A stretch of 64,000 nucleotides of DNA from Vibrio breoganii (GTDB taxonomy: Bacteria > Pseudomonadota > Gammaproteobacteria > Enterobacterales > Vibrionaceae): positions 558,001-622,000 of the forward strand of contig NZ_CP016178.1 in NCBI RefSeq assembly GCF_001677275.1. The letters run 5' to 3'. The notes under the pieces were generated by a model. That model was not told where the DNA came from and searched no databases. It saw nothing but the letters and a program-made list of their open reading frames with translations. A program made the position numbers and the translations under genes. How positions within the stretch are numbered: the stretch's first letter is position 1; each line of letters begins with the position of its first letter. Below, one piece after another: positions 35,267 to 44,293 of the stretch.

Positions 35267-36504
35267 CAGGGTGACCGCATGAGTGCCTAGTTTTTCACCA
35301 CTCGAGTAAAACCAGCACTTAATACTGCCTCTAGCATCGATGTATTCATCATGCAGCGCTTTTGCTTACCAACAATGCTTAGCTTGGTTGGCTCTTCTCG
35401 GAGCATGTTCAAGCTCATATGACGTAGGCATGATAGGTTCTCTGCACCGTGATCTTTGTATATCAGGCATGCATCTTCATTCATGGTGACATCAAGTACC
35501 CAGTGCATTGACTCTATGCCCCAATGTTCTCTGACAGCCATAGCAGCTTGCTCTGCACTAAGCTCTTTGGAGCTGATGTAATAACGGTACTCTAGGTCGA
35601 CAGATTTATCTTTCTCAAGGCGAAAGTTTTCAACCATCACAATGCTCTTCAAGCCTTTCCAGCGAGAGAAATTACCTTCAAGTTTTGCACTGTCAAAAAC
35701 ATAGCATTGACGAGACTCTATACGGCCATGTCCTTGCTCAAGAGAGATGTTATCAGCCACATTGGCTCGCTGAGAAGAGAATGCCTTTTCTATTGCTTGT
35801 CGGAGTTTTCCTTGGTTGCTCTTTACGGCAAGCAGGTAGTCTCCACCTTGATCTACAATGGCTTTAGCAATCTTGGTTTGACAGGCCATAGCATCAATAG
35901 TTACTAGGGCCCCCTTGATATCGAGCATCTTTATCAATTCAGGGATCGCTGTAATTTCATTGCTTTTTTGTTCGGTTTTTAGCTGTCCCAGTACGAGCTT
36001 GTTGGACGACGCATAAGCACTAATCATATGAATGGTGCTCGTCCTGTCTTCACGATTATATGAGCCGCGAAGTGTTTTTCCATCAATCGCAATCACTTGA
36101 CCTTCGGTGAGAGTATGAATTGATGACATCCAGTTAATGAAGCACTCATGGAACTGTTCGGGTTCAATGGTAGAGATGATACGAGCTATTGTGTCATCAG
36201 CAGGAATACCATTCAAAAACAAGTCATTACGCTTAAACCAATCATGATGACCGAGAATGTATTCACGAATATCGAACCAACCTTTCGCGCCTGCAATCAC
36301 TGCACATAGCGAGCCAAAAAGGACTTCAAACAGGCAATATGTGACCTTTGCACCTTGGCGTTGGTCGATAATCGTTTGAAAATGTTCTTTGAAGTGGTCA
36401 ATGTGCATGATGCTCTCCCTAAAAAGGGAGTATATGATCACAGCTAAATGTGATCGTCAAATCAATCGTGATTTTGATTGAAAAACGTTCACGATCTCAC
36501 CCTG
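35267..36504 (-). mobile_element. ISAs1-family-like insertion sequence (1238 bp)
   Basis: Ends CAGGGTGA and TCACCCTG are inverted repeats. The element is flanked by a perfect 10-bp direct repeat, GTGAACATGC (35257-35266 and 36505-36514). Size, duplication length and transposase type agree with the ISAs1 family. It interrupts the GNAT gene. Confidence 0.92.
35287..36408 (-). CDS. ISAs1-family transposase
   Basis: 373 residues from MHIDHFKEHFQTIIDQRQ at 36408, which has GGGAG in front; the upstream start at 36441 lies in the inverted-repeat region. Family hallmarks: YCLFEVLFGSLCAVIAGAKGW near the start, GIPADDTIARIIS, VIAIDGKTLRGSY with the first catalytic Asp, GALVTIDAMACQ with the second, and REHWGIES-MHWVLDV with the Glu. 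The frame is uninterrupted, so the element is potentially active. Confidence 0.92.
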   Translation of the reverse strand: MHIDHFKEHFQTIIDQRQGAKVTYCLFEVLFGSLCAVIAGAKGWFDIREYILGHHDWFKRNDLFLNGIPADDTIARIISTIEPEQFHECFINWMSSIHTLTEGQVIAIDGKTLRGSYNREDRTSTIHMISAYASSNKLVLGQLKTEQKSNEITAIPELIKMLDIKGALVTIDAMACQTKIAKAIVDQGGDYLLAVKSNQGKLRQAIEKAFSSQRANVADNISLEQGHGRIESRQCYVFDSAKLEGNFSRWKGLKSIVMVENFRLEKDKSVDLEYRYYISSKELSAEQAAMAVREHWGIESMHWVLDVTMNEDACLIYKDHGAENLSCLRHMSLNMLREEPTKLSIVGKQKRCMMNTSMLEAVLSAGFTRVVKN

Positions 36505-37047
36505 GTGAACATGCCGATGCACTTGTCATTGCGGCATCCGATGGTGAGCTTTGGAATTTGTGGTTTACGTCTGTCCCTAGTGCAGAAACGGTAAGTCGCT
36601 ATATCGATACTGCCCTTGAGCAACAAGCTTTGGGTTTAGCTGTCCCGTTTGTTGTAATAGAGAAATCCACTGGACATATCATAGGCTCGACTCGATTTTG
36701 TAATGCAGACCCGGTGCATCACAGAGTAGAGATAGGTTACACATGGTATGCGAGTCGCTTTCAAAAAACGTCTGTGAATACCGAGTGCAAATTGCTACTT
36801 CTCTCTCATGCTTTTGAATCTCTAGAGGCTATCGCTGTAGAGTTTCGCACTAGTTGGCATAACCAAGCTTCAAGAGCAGCAATAGCCCGATTAGGAGCTA
36901 AACAAGATGGTGTATTGAGGAATCATCAAACACTGCCCAATGGTGGTTATAGAGACACCGTCGTATTTTCAATTCTCAATAGTGAATGGCTGAGTGTAAA
37001 AGAAAACCTCGAATATAAGCTATCTAAGTACCGTAAATAACGGGATT

Positions 37048-37638
37048 CTAGCGAAATGGACCATCTTCAAAAATGCCATCAATAAACTTCTCTACTAGAG
37101 CGACTTCATTGGTGGCGCGGGCGAAGGTTCTGAGGCCGATAATTTGAACTTGAACGTAACGGGCTAGCTCAATAGGGTCTTTACCTGAGCGGATTTCTCC
37201 AGCCTCCATTGCTTTAGTGAGTATTGATGCCAACTCTGCTTCTACATTGCCAAGTAACTGTTTAGCCAGTGTCAGTAATTCTGGGTTATCCGTTTCTGTT
37301 AATTCAGCAACAGATTTTACCACCATGCACATGCCGCTAGGGGCGGATCCTCTGCCTTCGATTATGATGGTTTTAATAAATGTCTTTAAGCCGCCAATAT
37401 TAGAGTCGGAGTTCTCTAAGCTGTGGTTTAAGATCTCACCACCTTCTTCAGCGTAACGTTGGATTGCCTCTTTGAACAAATTATCTTTGCTACCAAAAGC
37501 GGCGTAGATACTACCTGGGCGCATATCAAGGGCGTCTTGCAGTGCGCGCATTGAGGTGCCGTGATAGCCCTTTTCCCAATAAAGATCTTTGGCTTTATTG
37601 ATGACATCGTCTCTATCAAAAAGTGCACGTTTGCCCAT
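37048..37638 (-). CDS. TetR-family repressor
   Basis: 196 residues. N-terminal HTH KAKDLYWEKGYHGTSMRALQDALDMRPGSIYAAFGSKDNLFKEAI (about 15-59), followed by a C-terminal ligand domain like that of AcrR-type regulators. A palindrome-containing 15-bp sequence, TAACGATCGTTCAAT, lies 54 bp upstream of its start and again, inverted, before the DsbA-like gene next to it; this is the likely operator. It is transcribed in the same direction as the DsbA-like gene, whose stop is 96 bp upstream. Confidence 0.9.
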   Translation of the reverse strand: MGKRALFDRDDVINKAKDLYWEKGYHGTSMRALQDALDMRPGSIYAAFGSKDNLFKEAIQRYAEEGGEILNHSLENSDSNIGGLKTFIKTIIIEGRGSAPSGMCMVVKSVAELTETDNPELLTLAKQLLGNVEAELASILTKAMEAGEIRSGKDPIELARYVQVQIIGLRTFARATNEVALVEKFIDGIFEDGPFR

Positions 37639-37691
37639 GGTATTACCTACTGCCTTTAAAATTGCTCACACGCGGATTATAGCGAGTAAAT

Positions 37692-37706
37692 TAACGATCG
37701 TTCAAT
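37692..37706 (-). promoter_or_regulatory. Putative TetR operator, copy 1
   Basis: TAACGATCGTTCAAT with the palindromic core AACGATCGTT, located in the promoter of the TetR gene. The identical 15 bases occur inverted at 38411-38425. Confidence 0.7.
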
Positions 37707-37733
37707 ACGGTACCAATCGTACTAAATAACGGT

Positions 37734-38387
37734 TCATTCTAGCTCTTTGCTTAGCTCGAGTAAGATCTGTTTATAGTTTTCTACTGGGTGAGCACCTGTC
37801 ACCGCGCTCTCTCTATTAAAGATCACTGTGGGTACGCCTGTGATGCCCATCTGCTGCCACTGGGCTTCTTGACTTCTAACCTCATTTTTAAGCTCTGGCT
37901 TGTCTAACCAAAGCAACCCTTGATCACCATCCAAACCAACAGCAGTAAGCTCTTGTTTTAGGATGGCGCGATCAGAAACGTCTTTCTGTTCACTGAAAAA
38001 GGCGTTGAATAGCCTCAGTTTCAGCTCTGTTTGTTTGCCATGCTGTCTGGCGTAATCCAAAAGCACGTGGGCTTCTAGTGTATTCACCATCTTCATGTCA
38101 TCGAAATAGTTAAATTGAAAGCCATGTTCAGCGCCAGCCTTTGCGATTCTTTCTCGCGCACTAGCACTATCTTCAGGGCTACTACCGTATTTTCGAGCTA
38201 CATGATCTCTAAGGTTTTCACCCTCAGCGGGCATATCAGGGTTCAATTCAAACGGTTGCCATTCAATATCAATCTTGTCTTGAAGCGCTAGCTCGTTGAT
38301 TGCCGCTTGCAGGTTGTTGTAACCAATAATGCACCAAGGGCAAACCACGTCTGAAACAATATCTAATTTTATTTTACTGCTCATCAA
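37734..38387 (-). CDS. FrnE/DsbA-family thiol oxidoreductase
   Basis: 217 residues without a signal peptide, so cytoplasmic. Thioredoxin fold with the redox motif CPWC (C16 and C19) in DVVCPWCIIGYNNL, followed by the DsbA-type helical insertion and a cis-Pro loop, ITGVPTVIF, near the C-terminus. FrnE-like proteins are disulfide isomerases or oxidoreductases, some linked to oxidative stress. A TetR operator lies 24 bp upstream of the ATG, so the adjacent TetR protein probably represses it. Confidence 0.9.
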   Translation of the reverse strand: MMSSKIKLDIVSDVVCPWCIIGYNNLQAAINELALQDKIDIEWQPFELNPDMPAEGENLRDHVARKYGSSPEDSASARERIAKAGAEHGFQFNYFDDMKMVNTLEAHVLLDYARQHGKQTELKLRLFNAFFSEQKDVSDRAILKQELTAVGLDGDQGLLWLDKPELKNEVRSQEAQWQQMGITGVPTVIFNRESAVTGAHPVENYKQILLELSKELE

Positions 38388-38410
38388 CTCATCCTCGATG
38401 GATTTCTATT

Positions 38411-38425
38411 ATTGAACGATCGTTA
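38411..38425 (-). promoter_or_regulatory. Putative TetR operator, copy 2
   Basis: ATTGAACGATCGTTA, exact reverse complement of the site at 37692-37706, positioned in the promoter of the DsbA-like gene. Confidence 0.7.
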
Positions 38426-38559
38426 CGATTAAATAATACACCGATAGAACGGAAAGGAAAGAAAAATGTAGAGTGAGACTTATGGTGTATTGATGTGAAG
38501 GTAGAAGTGGACCCCAATGGTTGGACACATAAGCTAATTCCTTAAGTGGTTGATCCAGC

Positions 38560-39429
38560 TCATGCAGCGTATCTCTGCCTACCGAAGTAGACTTCATCAG
38601 GGGTTAGGTCATTGAGGCCTTGATGGTTACGCTCCTCATTATAAAACACCATGTAGTGGCCGATTTCAAGTTCGGCTTCACGGGGCGTGGTGTAAGCTTT
38701 TAAGTAAACCTCCTCATATTTCAGACTTCGCCATAATCGCTCGATAAAAACGTTGTCGATCCAACGGCCTTTCCCATCCATGCTGATCCGTACGCTATGG
38801 TCGAGCAACTTCTGTGTGAACTCAGTACTGGTAAACTGGCTGCCCTGATCTGAGTTGAAGATATCGGGTGGTCCGTAGTGTTGAAGCGCATCTTCAAGAG
38901 CATCAATACAAAAGCCTGTATCCATGGTGTTCGAGAGGCGCCAAGACAACACCTTACGGCTGTACCAATCGATAATGGCAACCAAGTACAGGAACCCTTT
39001 AGCCATCGGAATGTACGTGATATCAATAGCCCAAGCTTGGTTGGGGTAAGTAACTTCGATGTCACGCAATAGGTAGGGATAAACCTTGTGTGCTTTGTTC
39101 GCCAGTGTCGTTTTTGGCTTGGGATAAATCGCTCCAATGCCCATTTCACGCATGATCCGAACGATACGCTTGCGATTAACCTTATGGCCTTTTTTAGCCA
39201 GCTCAGTTCGAACACGCCTACTGCCCATGAACGGATACTGAAGGTGAATTTCGTCAATCATTCGACGCAATTCAATCTCCTCAGTAGAAAGTCCGATGGG
39301 TTGGTAATAAGCCGTAGAGCGAGCAATATTAAGAAGCTCGCACTGGCGCTTTATCGGTAGTTGGGTGGATTTATCCAGCGAACTCTTTCGCTGTGCTCGA
39401 TCTAACGACCGAGCACTTTCGCCAAAAAA
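38560..39429 (-). CDS. IS3-family transposase OrfB, copy 2
   Basis: Same protein as in copy 1, with the DDE residues in AIDITY, NSDQGSQF and FIERLWRSLKYE. The frame opens at the slippery heptamer at 39423-39429. Intact. Confidence 0.9.
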   Translation of the reverse strand, partial: FFGESARSLDRAQRKSSLDKSTQLPIKRQCELLNIARSTAYYQPIGLSTEEIELRRMIDEIHLQYPFMGSRRVRTELAKKGHKVNRKRIVRIMREMGIGAIYPKPKTTLANKAHKVYPYLLRDIEVTYPNQAWAIDITYIPMAKGFLYLVAIIDWYSRKVLSWRLSNTMDTGFCIDALEDALQHYGPPDIFNSDQGSQFTSTEFTQKLLDHSVRISMDGKGRWIDNVFIERLWRSLKYEEVYLKAYTTPREAELEIGHYMVFYNEERNHQGLNDLTPDEVYFGRQRYAA

Positions 39430-39683
39430 TCATTTTCCATGGTCAATTGACCGATCTTAGCGTGAAGTTTGTCCACGTCTTCAGAATTGTCTTTGCCCAA
39501 CTGACTTTCAGAGGCAAAGATCATGGCTGCATTTTCAAGCAGCTCTTTCTTCCATGTTGAGATCTGGTTGGGGTGCAGGTTGTACTTCTGTGCTAACTCA
39601 GCGACAGTTTTATCACCTTTAGCGGCAGCCAATGCCACCTTAGCTTTAAATTCGGGAGAGTGGTTTCTGCGTTTTCTAGTCAT
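39402..39683 (-). CDS. IS3-family transposase OrfA, copy 2
   Basis: 93-residue helix-turn-helix protein with the same sequence as the OrfA at 8517-8798. Intact, so this copy can also supply transposase. Confidence 0.92.
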   Translation of the reverse strand: MTRKRRNHSPEFKAKVALAAAKGDKTVAELAQKYNLHPNQISTWKKELLENAAMIFASESQLGKDNSEDVDKLHAKIGQLTMENDFLAKVLGR

Positions 39684-39882
39684 AATCTGCTCCAGTATTT
39701 CTGGGTACTATCAAAACAGATCAATCACTTAAAGTCATGTCCGAAAATCGGGGACCACTTCTGGTGTACGGCAGTGTTAATTGCGTTAACAACAGTGAAA
39801 AATTAGCTTAGGTCAAACTAGGCTAGAGTGGGCTAAGGTAAAGTGAATGAGCCGTTATTTCATTTCAAGGAGTCGTTAAACA

Positions 39883-40056
39883 ATGGAACGTTGTGGCCAA
39901 TGTAAGCAGTTCACTAGAACCCGAGAAAATACCAAAGACCTTTGTGGCGCTTGGGAGCAACCAACGTCAGCCAAAAGACAGGCCTGTGAGTTTTTCATCC
40001 CTAAGGGATTTAGTTTCTTTGACAAAGAAGCCAATAGAAGTAACCCTCAGAGTTAA
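39883..40056 (+). CDS. Small four-cysteine protein (57 residues)
   Basis: MERCGQCKQFTRTRENTKDL opens a 57-residue frame preceded by a strong AAGGAG ribosome binding site 10 bp before the ATG. Cys at 4, 7, 21 and 35 give a CxxC-x13-C-x13-C layout that could bind zinc. No membrane segment. I do not recognise a family. It is transcribed ahead of the GNAT gene at 40136. Real-gene status rests on the ribosome binding site and the cysteine pattern. Confidence 0.55.
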   Translation: MERCGQCKQFTRTRENTKDLCGAWEQPTSAKRQACEFFIPKGFSFFDKEANRSNPQS

Positions 40057-40135
40057 TTGGCAGTCATTATCCTTTGAGATTGGCTAGGTCACTGTGTGTT
40101 GGGAGCAGTCACTAATGAAGGGATGTAAGTAGAGC

Positions 40136-40561
40136 ATGCGAATTACTGAATACCATCCTAGTTTTGCATCTGATTTAAGTGAGATTTATCTTGAGTCAAG
40201 AACGACAACATTTACATGGCTAGACAGTAGTGATTTTAAACTTTCGGATTTTGAGAAAGATACAGAGGGTGAAACAATTTTATTGGCGGTGTTAGATGAA
40301 AAGGCCATTGGCTTCATTTCAATCTGGGAGCCAGAAAATTTTGTGCATCATCTGTATGTAAGTAGCGAACATCTTGGAAAAGGGGTCGGCAGTTTACTGC
40401 TCACCAAAGCGCAATCTATGTACGGAAAACTGAGCTTAAAATGCTTGGTTGAAAATCAAAATGCCATTCGGTTTTATGAGTTAAGAGGGTTTACCAAGAA
40501 AGCGAAACATCGAGACAGTATTGGTGAGTACTATTTAATGCAAATGAACACTGTGGATTGA
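40136..40561 (+). CDS. GNAT-family acetyltransferase
   Basis: 141 residues. Acetyl-CoA-binding motif A VHHLYVSSEHLGKGVGSLLLTKAQ (Q/RxxGxG/A as HLGKGVG), then motif B with LVENQNAIRFYELRGF. This matches small N-acetyltransferases of the YjaB/ElaA size class; the substrate is unknown. Weak ribosome binding site. It stands 80 bp after the small Cys protein and may share its transcript. Confidence 0.87.
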   Translation: MRITEYHPSFASDLSEIYLESRTTTFTWLDSSDFKLSDFEKDTEGETILLAVLDEKAIGFISIWEPENFVHHLYVSSEHLGKGVGSLLLTKAQSMYGKLSLKCLVENQNAIRFYELRGFTKKAKHRDSIGEYYLMQMNTVD

Positions 40562-40599
40562 TAGATAAAGTGCCTATTTTGTCTGTAATTGTATGAGTA

Positions 40600-41229
40600 T
40601 CAGTGGATTATATCACTGGATGTAAATTGCATTTTCAGGAGCTTTAGAGAGAAAGGCCCCTCTTTCTTGTCTGCAATTAAAAAGCCTATCTGTTCAATAT
40701 CTTGTGCAACAAGGGTAGGCGCTCCCATTATCAGTCTACCCCTGAATACTGCTTGGAAATCGTCTAACTGAAATACCATAGTTTGCTCCGTTCCATTTGT
40801 GGTGGAAAATTCATGCTTGTAGGTAATTCGATCGCCGTTTTTCCATGTTGAGAGTCGGAGTTGATAGGTTCGTCCGTCGCCAATGAAGGAGAGTTCTACT
40901 TGATCTTTATTCGGCGATAATGGCGCTATAGAGCGGTTGATTGAGCTGAAACCGCCATTGTTGGCTAACGATAGTTCTCCCTCAAAAAGGCTATGATTGC
41001 CATCAAAGGTGAAGCGTCCTTGTGAGATGCCACCCATTACATTGTCGTTGACTGCCTGCCACTGTTGATACTCATTGGGTTGGGTAAAATCAATCATAGT
41101 TTCCTCTGAAGCTGCGACAAAATGACTAAACAAAAGAGAAGCAGTCAGCAAGGTCCATAGGCGAAGCATTTGTGTGAAACGGCAGGCAACGCTGGTGGAG
41201 GATGTGTTCGAGCTTATAACCTGCATCAT
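40600..41229 (-). CDS. CIA30-family protein
   Basis: 209 residues from the ATG at 41229, chosen because this ATG overlaps the TGA stop of the upstream gene (ATGA), a usual sign of coupling; starts at 41262 or 41169 are possible. An N-terminal hydrophobic stretch (LRLWTLLTASLLFSHFVAAS) is a likely signal or anchor. The rest is the CIA30 beta-sandwich (FTQPNEYQQWQAVNDNVMGG, GGFSSINRS, IGFLIADKKEGPFSLKL), named after a mitochondrial complex I assembly factor. The role in bacteria is not clear. Confidence 0.8.
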   Translation of the reverse strand: MMQVISSNTSSTSVACRFTQMLRLWTLLTASLLFSHFVAASEETMIDFTQPNEYQQWQAVNDNVMGGISQGRFTFDGNHSLFEGELSLANNGGFSSINRSIAPLSPNKDQVELSFIGDGRTYQLRLSTWKNGDRITYKHEFSTTNGTEQTMVFQLDDFQAVFRGRLIMGAPTLVAQDIEQIGFLIADKKEGPFSLKLLKMQFTSSDIIH

Positions 41230-41492
41230 TGTAATGGCTTGCTGGCGGTCAGTGCTAAGCAACGATTAAGAAACTCTGCATAACTAGATGGTTTGTCGTA
41301 TTCGACCTTCAATGATCCATGAAACATCAGGGTCACAGTGACGTCTTTGAAGCCTAACCAACAGGTGTAACCGTCATAATCGTGCCATGCGCACATCTCC
41401 GCCAACACATATTGATGATCTTGCTTTGTTCCAGTGGAACGAATGCAGTCAAACACCTTAAGAAAGTCCATAACGCTCAGGCGGTTATCCAT
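41226..41492 (-). CDS. Small conserved-looking protein, DUF3081-like
   Basis: 88 residues from the ATG at 41492, with AGGAAG directly before it. The pattern VFDCIRSTGTKQ...WHDYDGYTCWLGFKDVTVTLMFHGSLKVEYD resembles small DUF3081 proteins of vibrios (assignment from memory of the DFDGYT-type core, moderate confidence). No signal peptide or membrane helix. Its stop codon overlaps the start of the CIA30 gene, so the two form a coupled unit. Confidence 0.6.
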   Translation of the reverse strand: MDNRLSVMDFLKVFDCIRSTGTKQDHQYVLAEMCAWHDYDGYTCWLGFKDVTVTLMFHGSLKVEYDKPSSYAEFLNRCLALTASKPLQ

Positions 41493-41614
41493 GTTCACTT
41501 CCTACCATTGATTCGTTGCCTCTATTGCTTTGCTTACGACCTGGTTTTGTATGTCGATCACTGGCCTTTAGTGAAGCCATTGCTAAACAGATTAATTGTC
41601 TTGATCAGTATCGG

Positions 41615-42946
41615 TTAGAAAATCGTTTTCTGTTTGTTTTTGACATAGAAAGCGGCGCTGACTGAAATGAACAAAAACGCAAAGTAGTAACAAAATGAAG
41701 ACAGTGAGGCTAGAAAGTCTAGGTGCTGTTCTATTTGTTGTTCGGTGTAGTTTTGAGACACCAATTTATAGTAGTACGCATATAAAACACCTATTGAGCC
41801 GTAACCTAGATTAAACATCAGCCCCTTAAAGCTTAATACCGTCGCTCTGTTGTGGGATTCTGTCTTTCTATTAAGGTGGTAACTGATGAATATGTTCATC
41901 GTCATGATGATGAAAATCAAAAGGAGTACGGGGATAACCCCATATATTGACCAGCCTAAGCTGATCCAATAGTAGGTTGCTATGGTGGCTACACCCGCAA
42001 CGGCAAGGAAGATTTTTGGTTCTGTGCTCTCTGCTAGTCTTCGACTTTGCCCAGCTAATAGTATTTTAAGTACGCTGACTCCAGCACCAATCAAGCCAAA
42101 ATAGATAATAGGGATATCAATAGCGCGATAATACTGGCTATTCATGGTTAAGAACATGCGAGAAGTATGCTCAAACAGGCTGTAGTAGAGCAATATAAAC
42201 AGTACATACGGTGTCGAAAGCACCCACTTTCCTGTGTTTAGTGTCAGTCTTAGACTTGCTATTGAGGTAGCAAGTTTACTGTCATGCTTGGGCAGTGTAT
42301 CGCGGTCTTCCTGCATATTTATGGCTGCATAAATGGCAACTATCGCCACCAATAGAGTCGCAAATACTGGAATTCGCATGATGTCTTGGGTGGTTTCAGG
42401 TGCTGAGAGCCCAATAAACTGATAGATATGAGTCATAAAATTCACATCATACATAGCCGCACCGATCAGGGTAACAAAAATGCCAACACTAGAAGCAATA
42501 CGAAGTTGTATTTGCAGCACTTGCGGCCACGCTTCCTCTTTACCTTGCTCCTTTAAGGTGTCATAAGCCAAGGCTTCATCGGCACCACTGGCTAGCGCCA
42601 TAGCCAAACCACTTAGAATTCGGTTAATCAAAAACACAACGAATACCAAATTGGCATTGTCAGTAGGAACCACCGCGATCATGGCGATCTCAATAAACAT
42701 GATCACAGAAGAGAGTACCACTAACTTTTTGCGTCCCAGGGTATCGGCAAACGCTCCTGATGGGACCTCTGCGAGAACGATGGTCGCGGCCCATACCACG
42801 TTAAGCATTGCAAATTGGGATAGGGTTAAGCCGTAATCTAGGAAGAGTAGAGTAAAGATAGGATAGTAAAAGCGCGCAAAGTAGCTGCAGCGAAACATTA
42901 AGAAGTAACGAACGTTACGGATTTGCAGGATCTCTTTGAGCGTCAT
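41615..42946 (-). CDS. MFS transporter
   Basis: 443 residues, about 12 hydrophobic helices. Motif A is present as GAFADTLGRKKLVVLSS after helix 2 (about 63-79). The second half starts near residue 230. No close subfamily could be assigned; it is not a Bcr/CflA-type sequence. Single gene, minus strand, with no visible terminator. Confidence 0.85.
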   Translation of the reverse strand: MTLKEILQIRNVRYFLMFRCSYFARFYYPIFTLLFLDYGLTLSQFAMLNVVWAATIVLAEVPSGAFADTLGRKKLVVLSSVIMFIEIAMIAVVPTDNANLVFVVFLINRILSGLAMALASGADEALAYDTLKEQGKEEAWPQVLQIQLRIASSVGIFVTLIGAAMYDVNFMTHIYQFIGLSAPETTQDIMRIPVFATLLVAIVAIYAAINMQEDRDTLPKHDSKLATSIASLRLTLNTGKWVLSTPYVLFILLYYSLFEHTSRMFLTMNSQYYRAIDIPIIYFGLIGAGVSVLKILLAGQSRRLAESTEPKIFLAVAGVATIATYYWISLGWSIYGVIPVLLLIFIIMTMNIFISYHLNRKTESHNRATVLSFKGLMFNLGYGSIGVLYAYYYKLVSQNYTEQQIEQHLDFLASLSSFCYYFAFLFISVSAAFYVKNKQKTIF

Positions 42947-43038
42947 TAAATTGTCTTTATTTTGAATAACATAGATTAGGTATATACCTACTTCACCCTA
43001 ATGGTAAAGGCTTAATCTTTGAAATAACAAAATGCGTT

Positions 43039-43067
43039 AAAAAGGGGAGCACTGTGTGCACCCCTTT
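43039..43067 (-). terminator. Terminator of the bcr-like gene
   Basis: Stem AAAGGGG-A-GCAC/GTGC-A-CCCCTTT with a 3-nt loop and TTTTT on the minus strand, 18 bp past the stop codon at 43085. Confidence 0.8.
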
Positions 43068-43084
43068 GTTTTTAAAAAATTACC

Positions 43085-44281
43085 TTAGGTTTCACTTTGT
43101 AACGGCACTCGATAGACACCATTGTGATTGTTGGCCTTGATCGCGCCAAATAATGAAATGAGTGACGCACAAAGCATGATACCGACAATAGGCCACAAAG
43201 AGTCTTTACTTAATAAGGCTGCGAGTGCGCTAATGCTTGCGGCGGTAAAAAACTGTGTGGCCCCAAGCGCTGCAGAAGCGACACCAGCCCCTTGTCCAAA
43301 ATGCTTCAGGAAGCTGGCATTTGAGTTTGCCATGATGCCGCCATTGGCGGAAACGCTGACAACAAAGCCGACCACCGCAAACCATAAGTTATTGGGTGCA
43401 ACGAGTTGTGAGGTAACTAATAGTGTTGTGCCAAGTACCTGAAGACCAATAAATTTAACCAATAGTGTTTCAGGTGAATGATAGCTCAATAGGAATGAGT
43501 TGATTCGATTCACAATAGCAACACCTATGACGTTTACTAGGAAAAGTGCAGAGAACATCTCTGGGGTCACGCCAAAATGAATCATGTAAGCAAACGCACC
43601 GTTTGCAATAAATGTCATCAATACAGAAAAACTAAAGCTTTGTGAGACCATGTAGCCCAGTGCTTTAGACTCTGTAAACACATGTTTGTAACGAACGGGA
43701 GTGGTGGTTGATGCACGTTTTTTGGCTTTAGGTAAAACGCGAGTAGCAACAAAGGCGACCACTAAAGCCAAAGTGCCAGAAATTATAAATATCCAGTGCC
43801 AACCTAGCAGGTTCATAATCGCCGTACCCACGGAAGGCGCTATTGAAGGGGCGATCATGCTGATCAACGCGATCAGCGCGAACAGTTTTGCTGACTCACT
43901 GCCTTCGGTGTTATCTCGGATCGTTGCAGGAACGCCAACGACGGCAATGCCTCCACCTAAAGACTGCAATATACGCCAAAACCAGAAACTATGAACACTT
44001 GCTGATAATGCAAGCATGAGGCTACAAAATGCAAATAGCACTAAGCCTGCAACCATTACCTTCATTCGGCCAAATTTGTCTGATAGCGGTCCGCCAATTA
44101 ACTGACCAATGGCTAGACCGAAGATATAGATACTGACCGTAATTGAAATCATCGCTGTATCGACATTCAGTTCGTTGGCAATACTGGGGATAGCAGGTAG
44201 GTAGCTATCAATTGCAAACGGCGTCATCGCAAAAACCGCGGCAAGGAGCACAACGAGACTGCGGCTAATAGAATTCTTCAT
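43085..44281 (-). CDS. Bcr/CflA-type multidrug efflux MFS transporter
   Basis: 398 residues from the ATG at 44281 (MKNSISRSLVVLLAAVFAMTPFAIDSYLPAIPSIA); the open frame extends further upstream but across the operators. Motifs typical of the group are PFAIDSYLPAIPSIA in helix 1, GGPLSDKFGRMKVMV (motif A) and IAPSIAPSVGTAI in helix 5. Drug:H+ antiport in the inner membrane is the expected activity. The divergent marR-type gene and two operators between them point to repression relieved by a small molecule. Confidence 0.9.
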   Translation of the reverse strand: MKNSISRSLVVLLAAVFAMTPFAIDSYLPAIPSIANELNVDTAMISITVSIYIFGLAIGQLIGGPLSDKFGRMKVMVAGLVLFAFCSLMLALSASVHSFWFWRILQSLGGGIAVVGVPATIRDNTEGSESAKLFALIALISMIAPSIAPSVGTAIMNLLGWHWIFIISGTLALVVAFVATRVLPKAKKRASTTTPVRYKHVFTESKALGYMVSQSFSFSVLMTFIANGAFAYMIHFGVTPEMFSALFLVNVIGVAIVNRINSFLLSYHSPETLLVKFIGLQVLGTTLLVTSQLVAPNNLWFAVVGFVVSVSANGGIMANSNASFLKHFGQGAGVASAALGATQFFTAASISALAALLSKDSLWPIVGIMLCASLISLFGAIKANNHNGVYRVPLQSET

Positions 44282-44293
44282 TAAAACCTCATT

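Larger units (their letters stand above)
35199..37040 (-). pseudogene. GNAT acetyltransferase split by an ISAs1-type element (gene reads +)
   Basis: Note: the interrupted gene itself is on the plus strand. The start ATG at 35199 (ribosome binding site AAGGA) gives the first 22 codons, ending KLAPLKREHA. After the IS the frame resumes at 36515 with DALVIAASDGELWNLWF and ends at 37040. Removing the IS and one 10-bp duplication yields a 197-residue protein of the RimJ/RimL-like GNAT group (FVVIEKSTGHIIGSTRFCNADPVHHRVEIGYTWYA; NQASRAAIARLGAKQDGVLR). The substrate is unknown. The 3' part begins with a spurious start at 36450 inside the IS, so a truncated product is conceivable but lacks the first strand and helix. 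Confidence 0.9.
38503..39762 (-). mobile_element. IS3-family insertion sequence, copy 2 (1260 bp)
   Basis: Same length, ends and orientation as 7618-8877, offset by exactly 30885 bp, with no difference noticed. The target duplication is GGT (38500-38502 and 39763-39765). It lies in the intergenic space behind the DsbA-like gene and seems to break no gene. Its distance from the DsbA-like promoter is about 80 bp, so an influence on that gene is possible. Confidence 0.95.
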
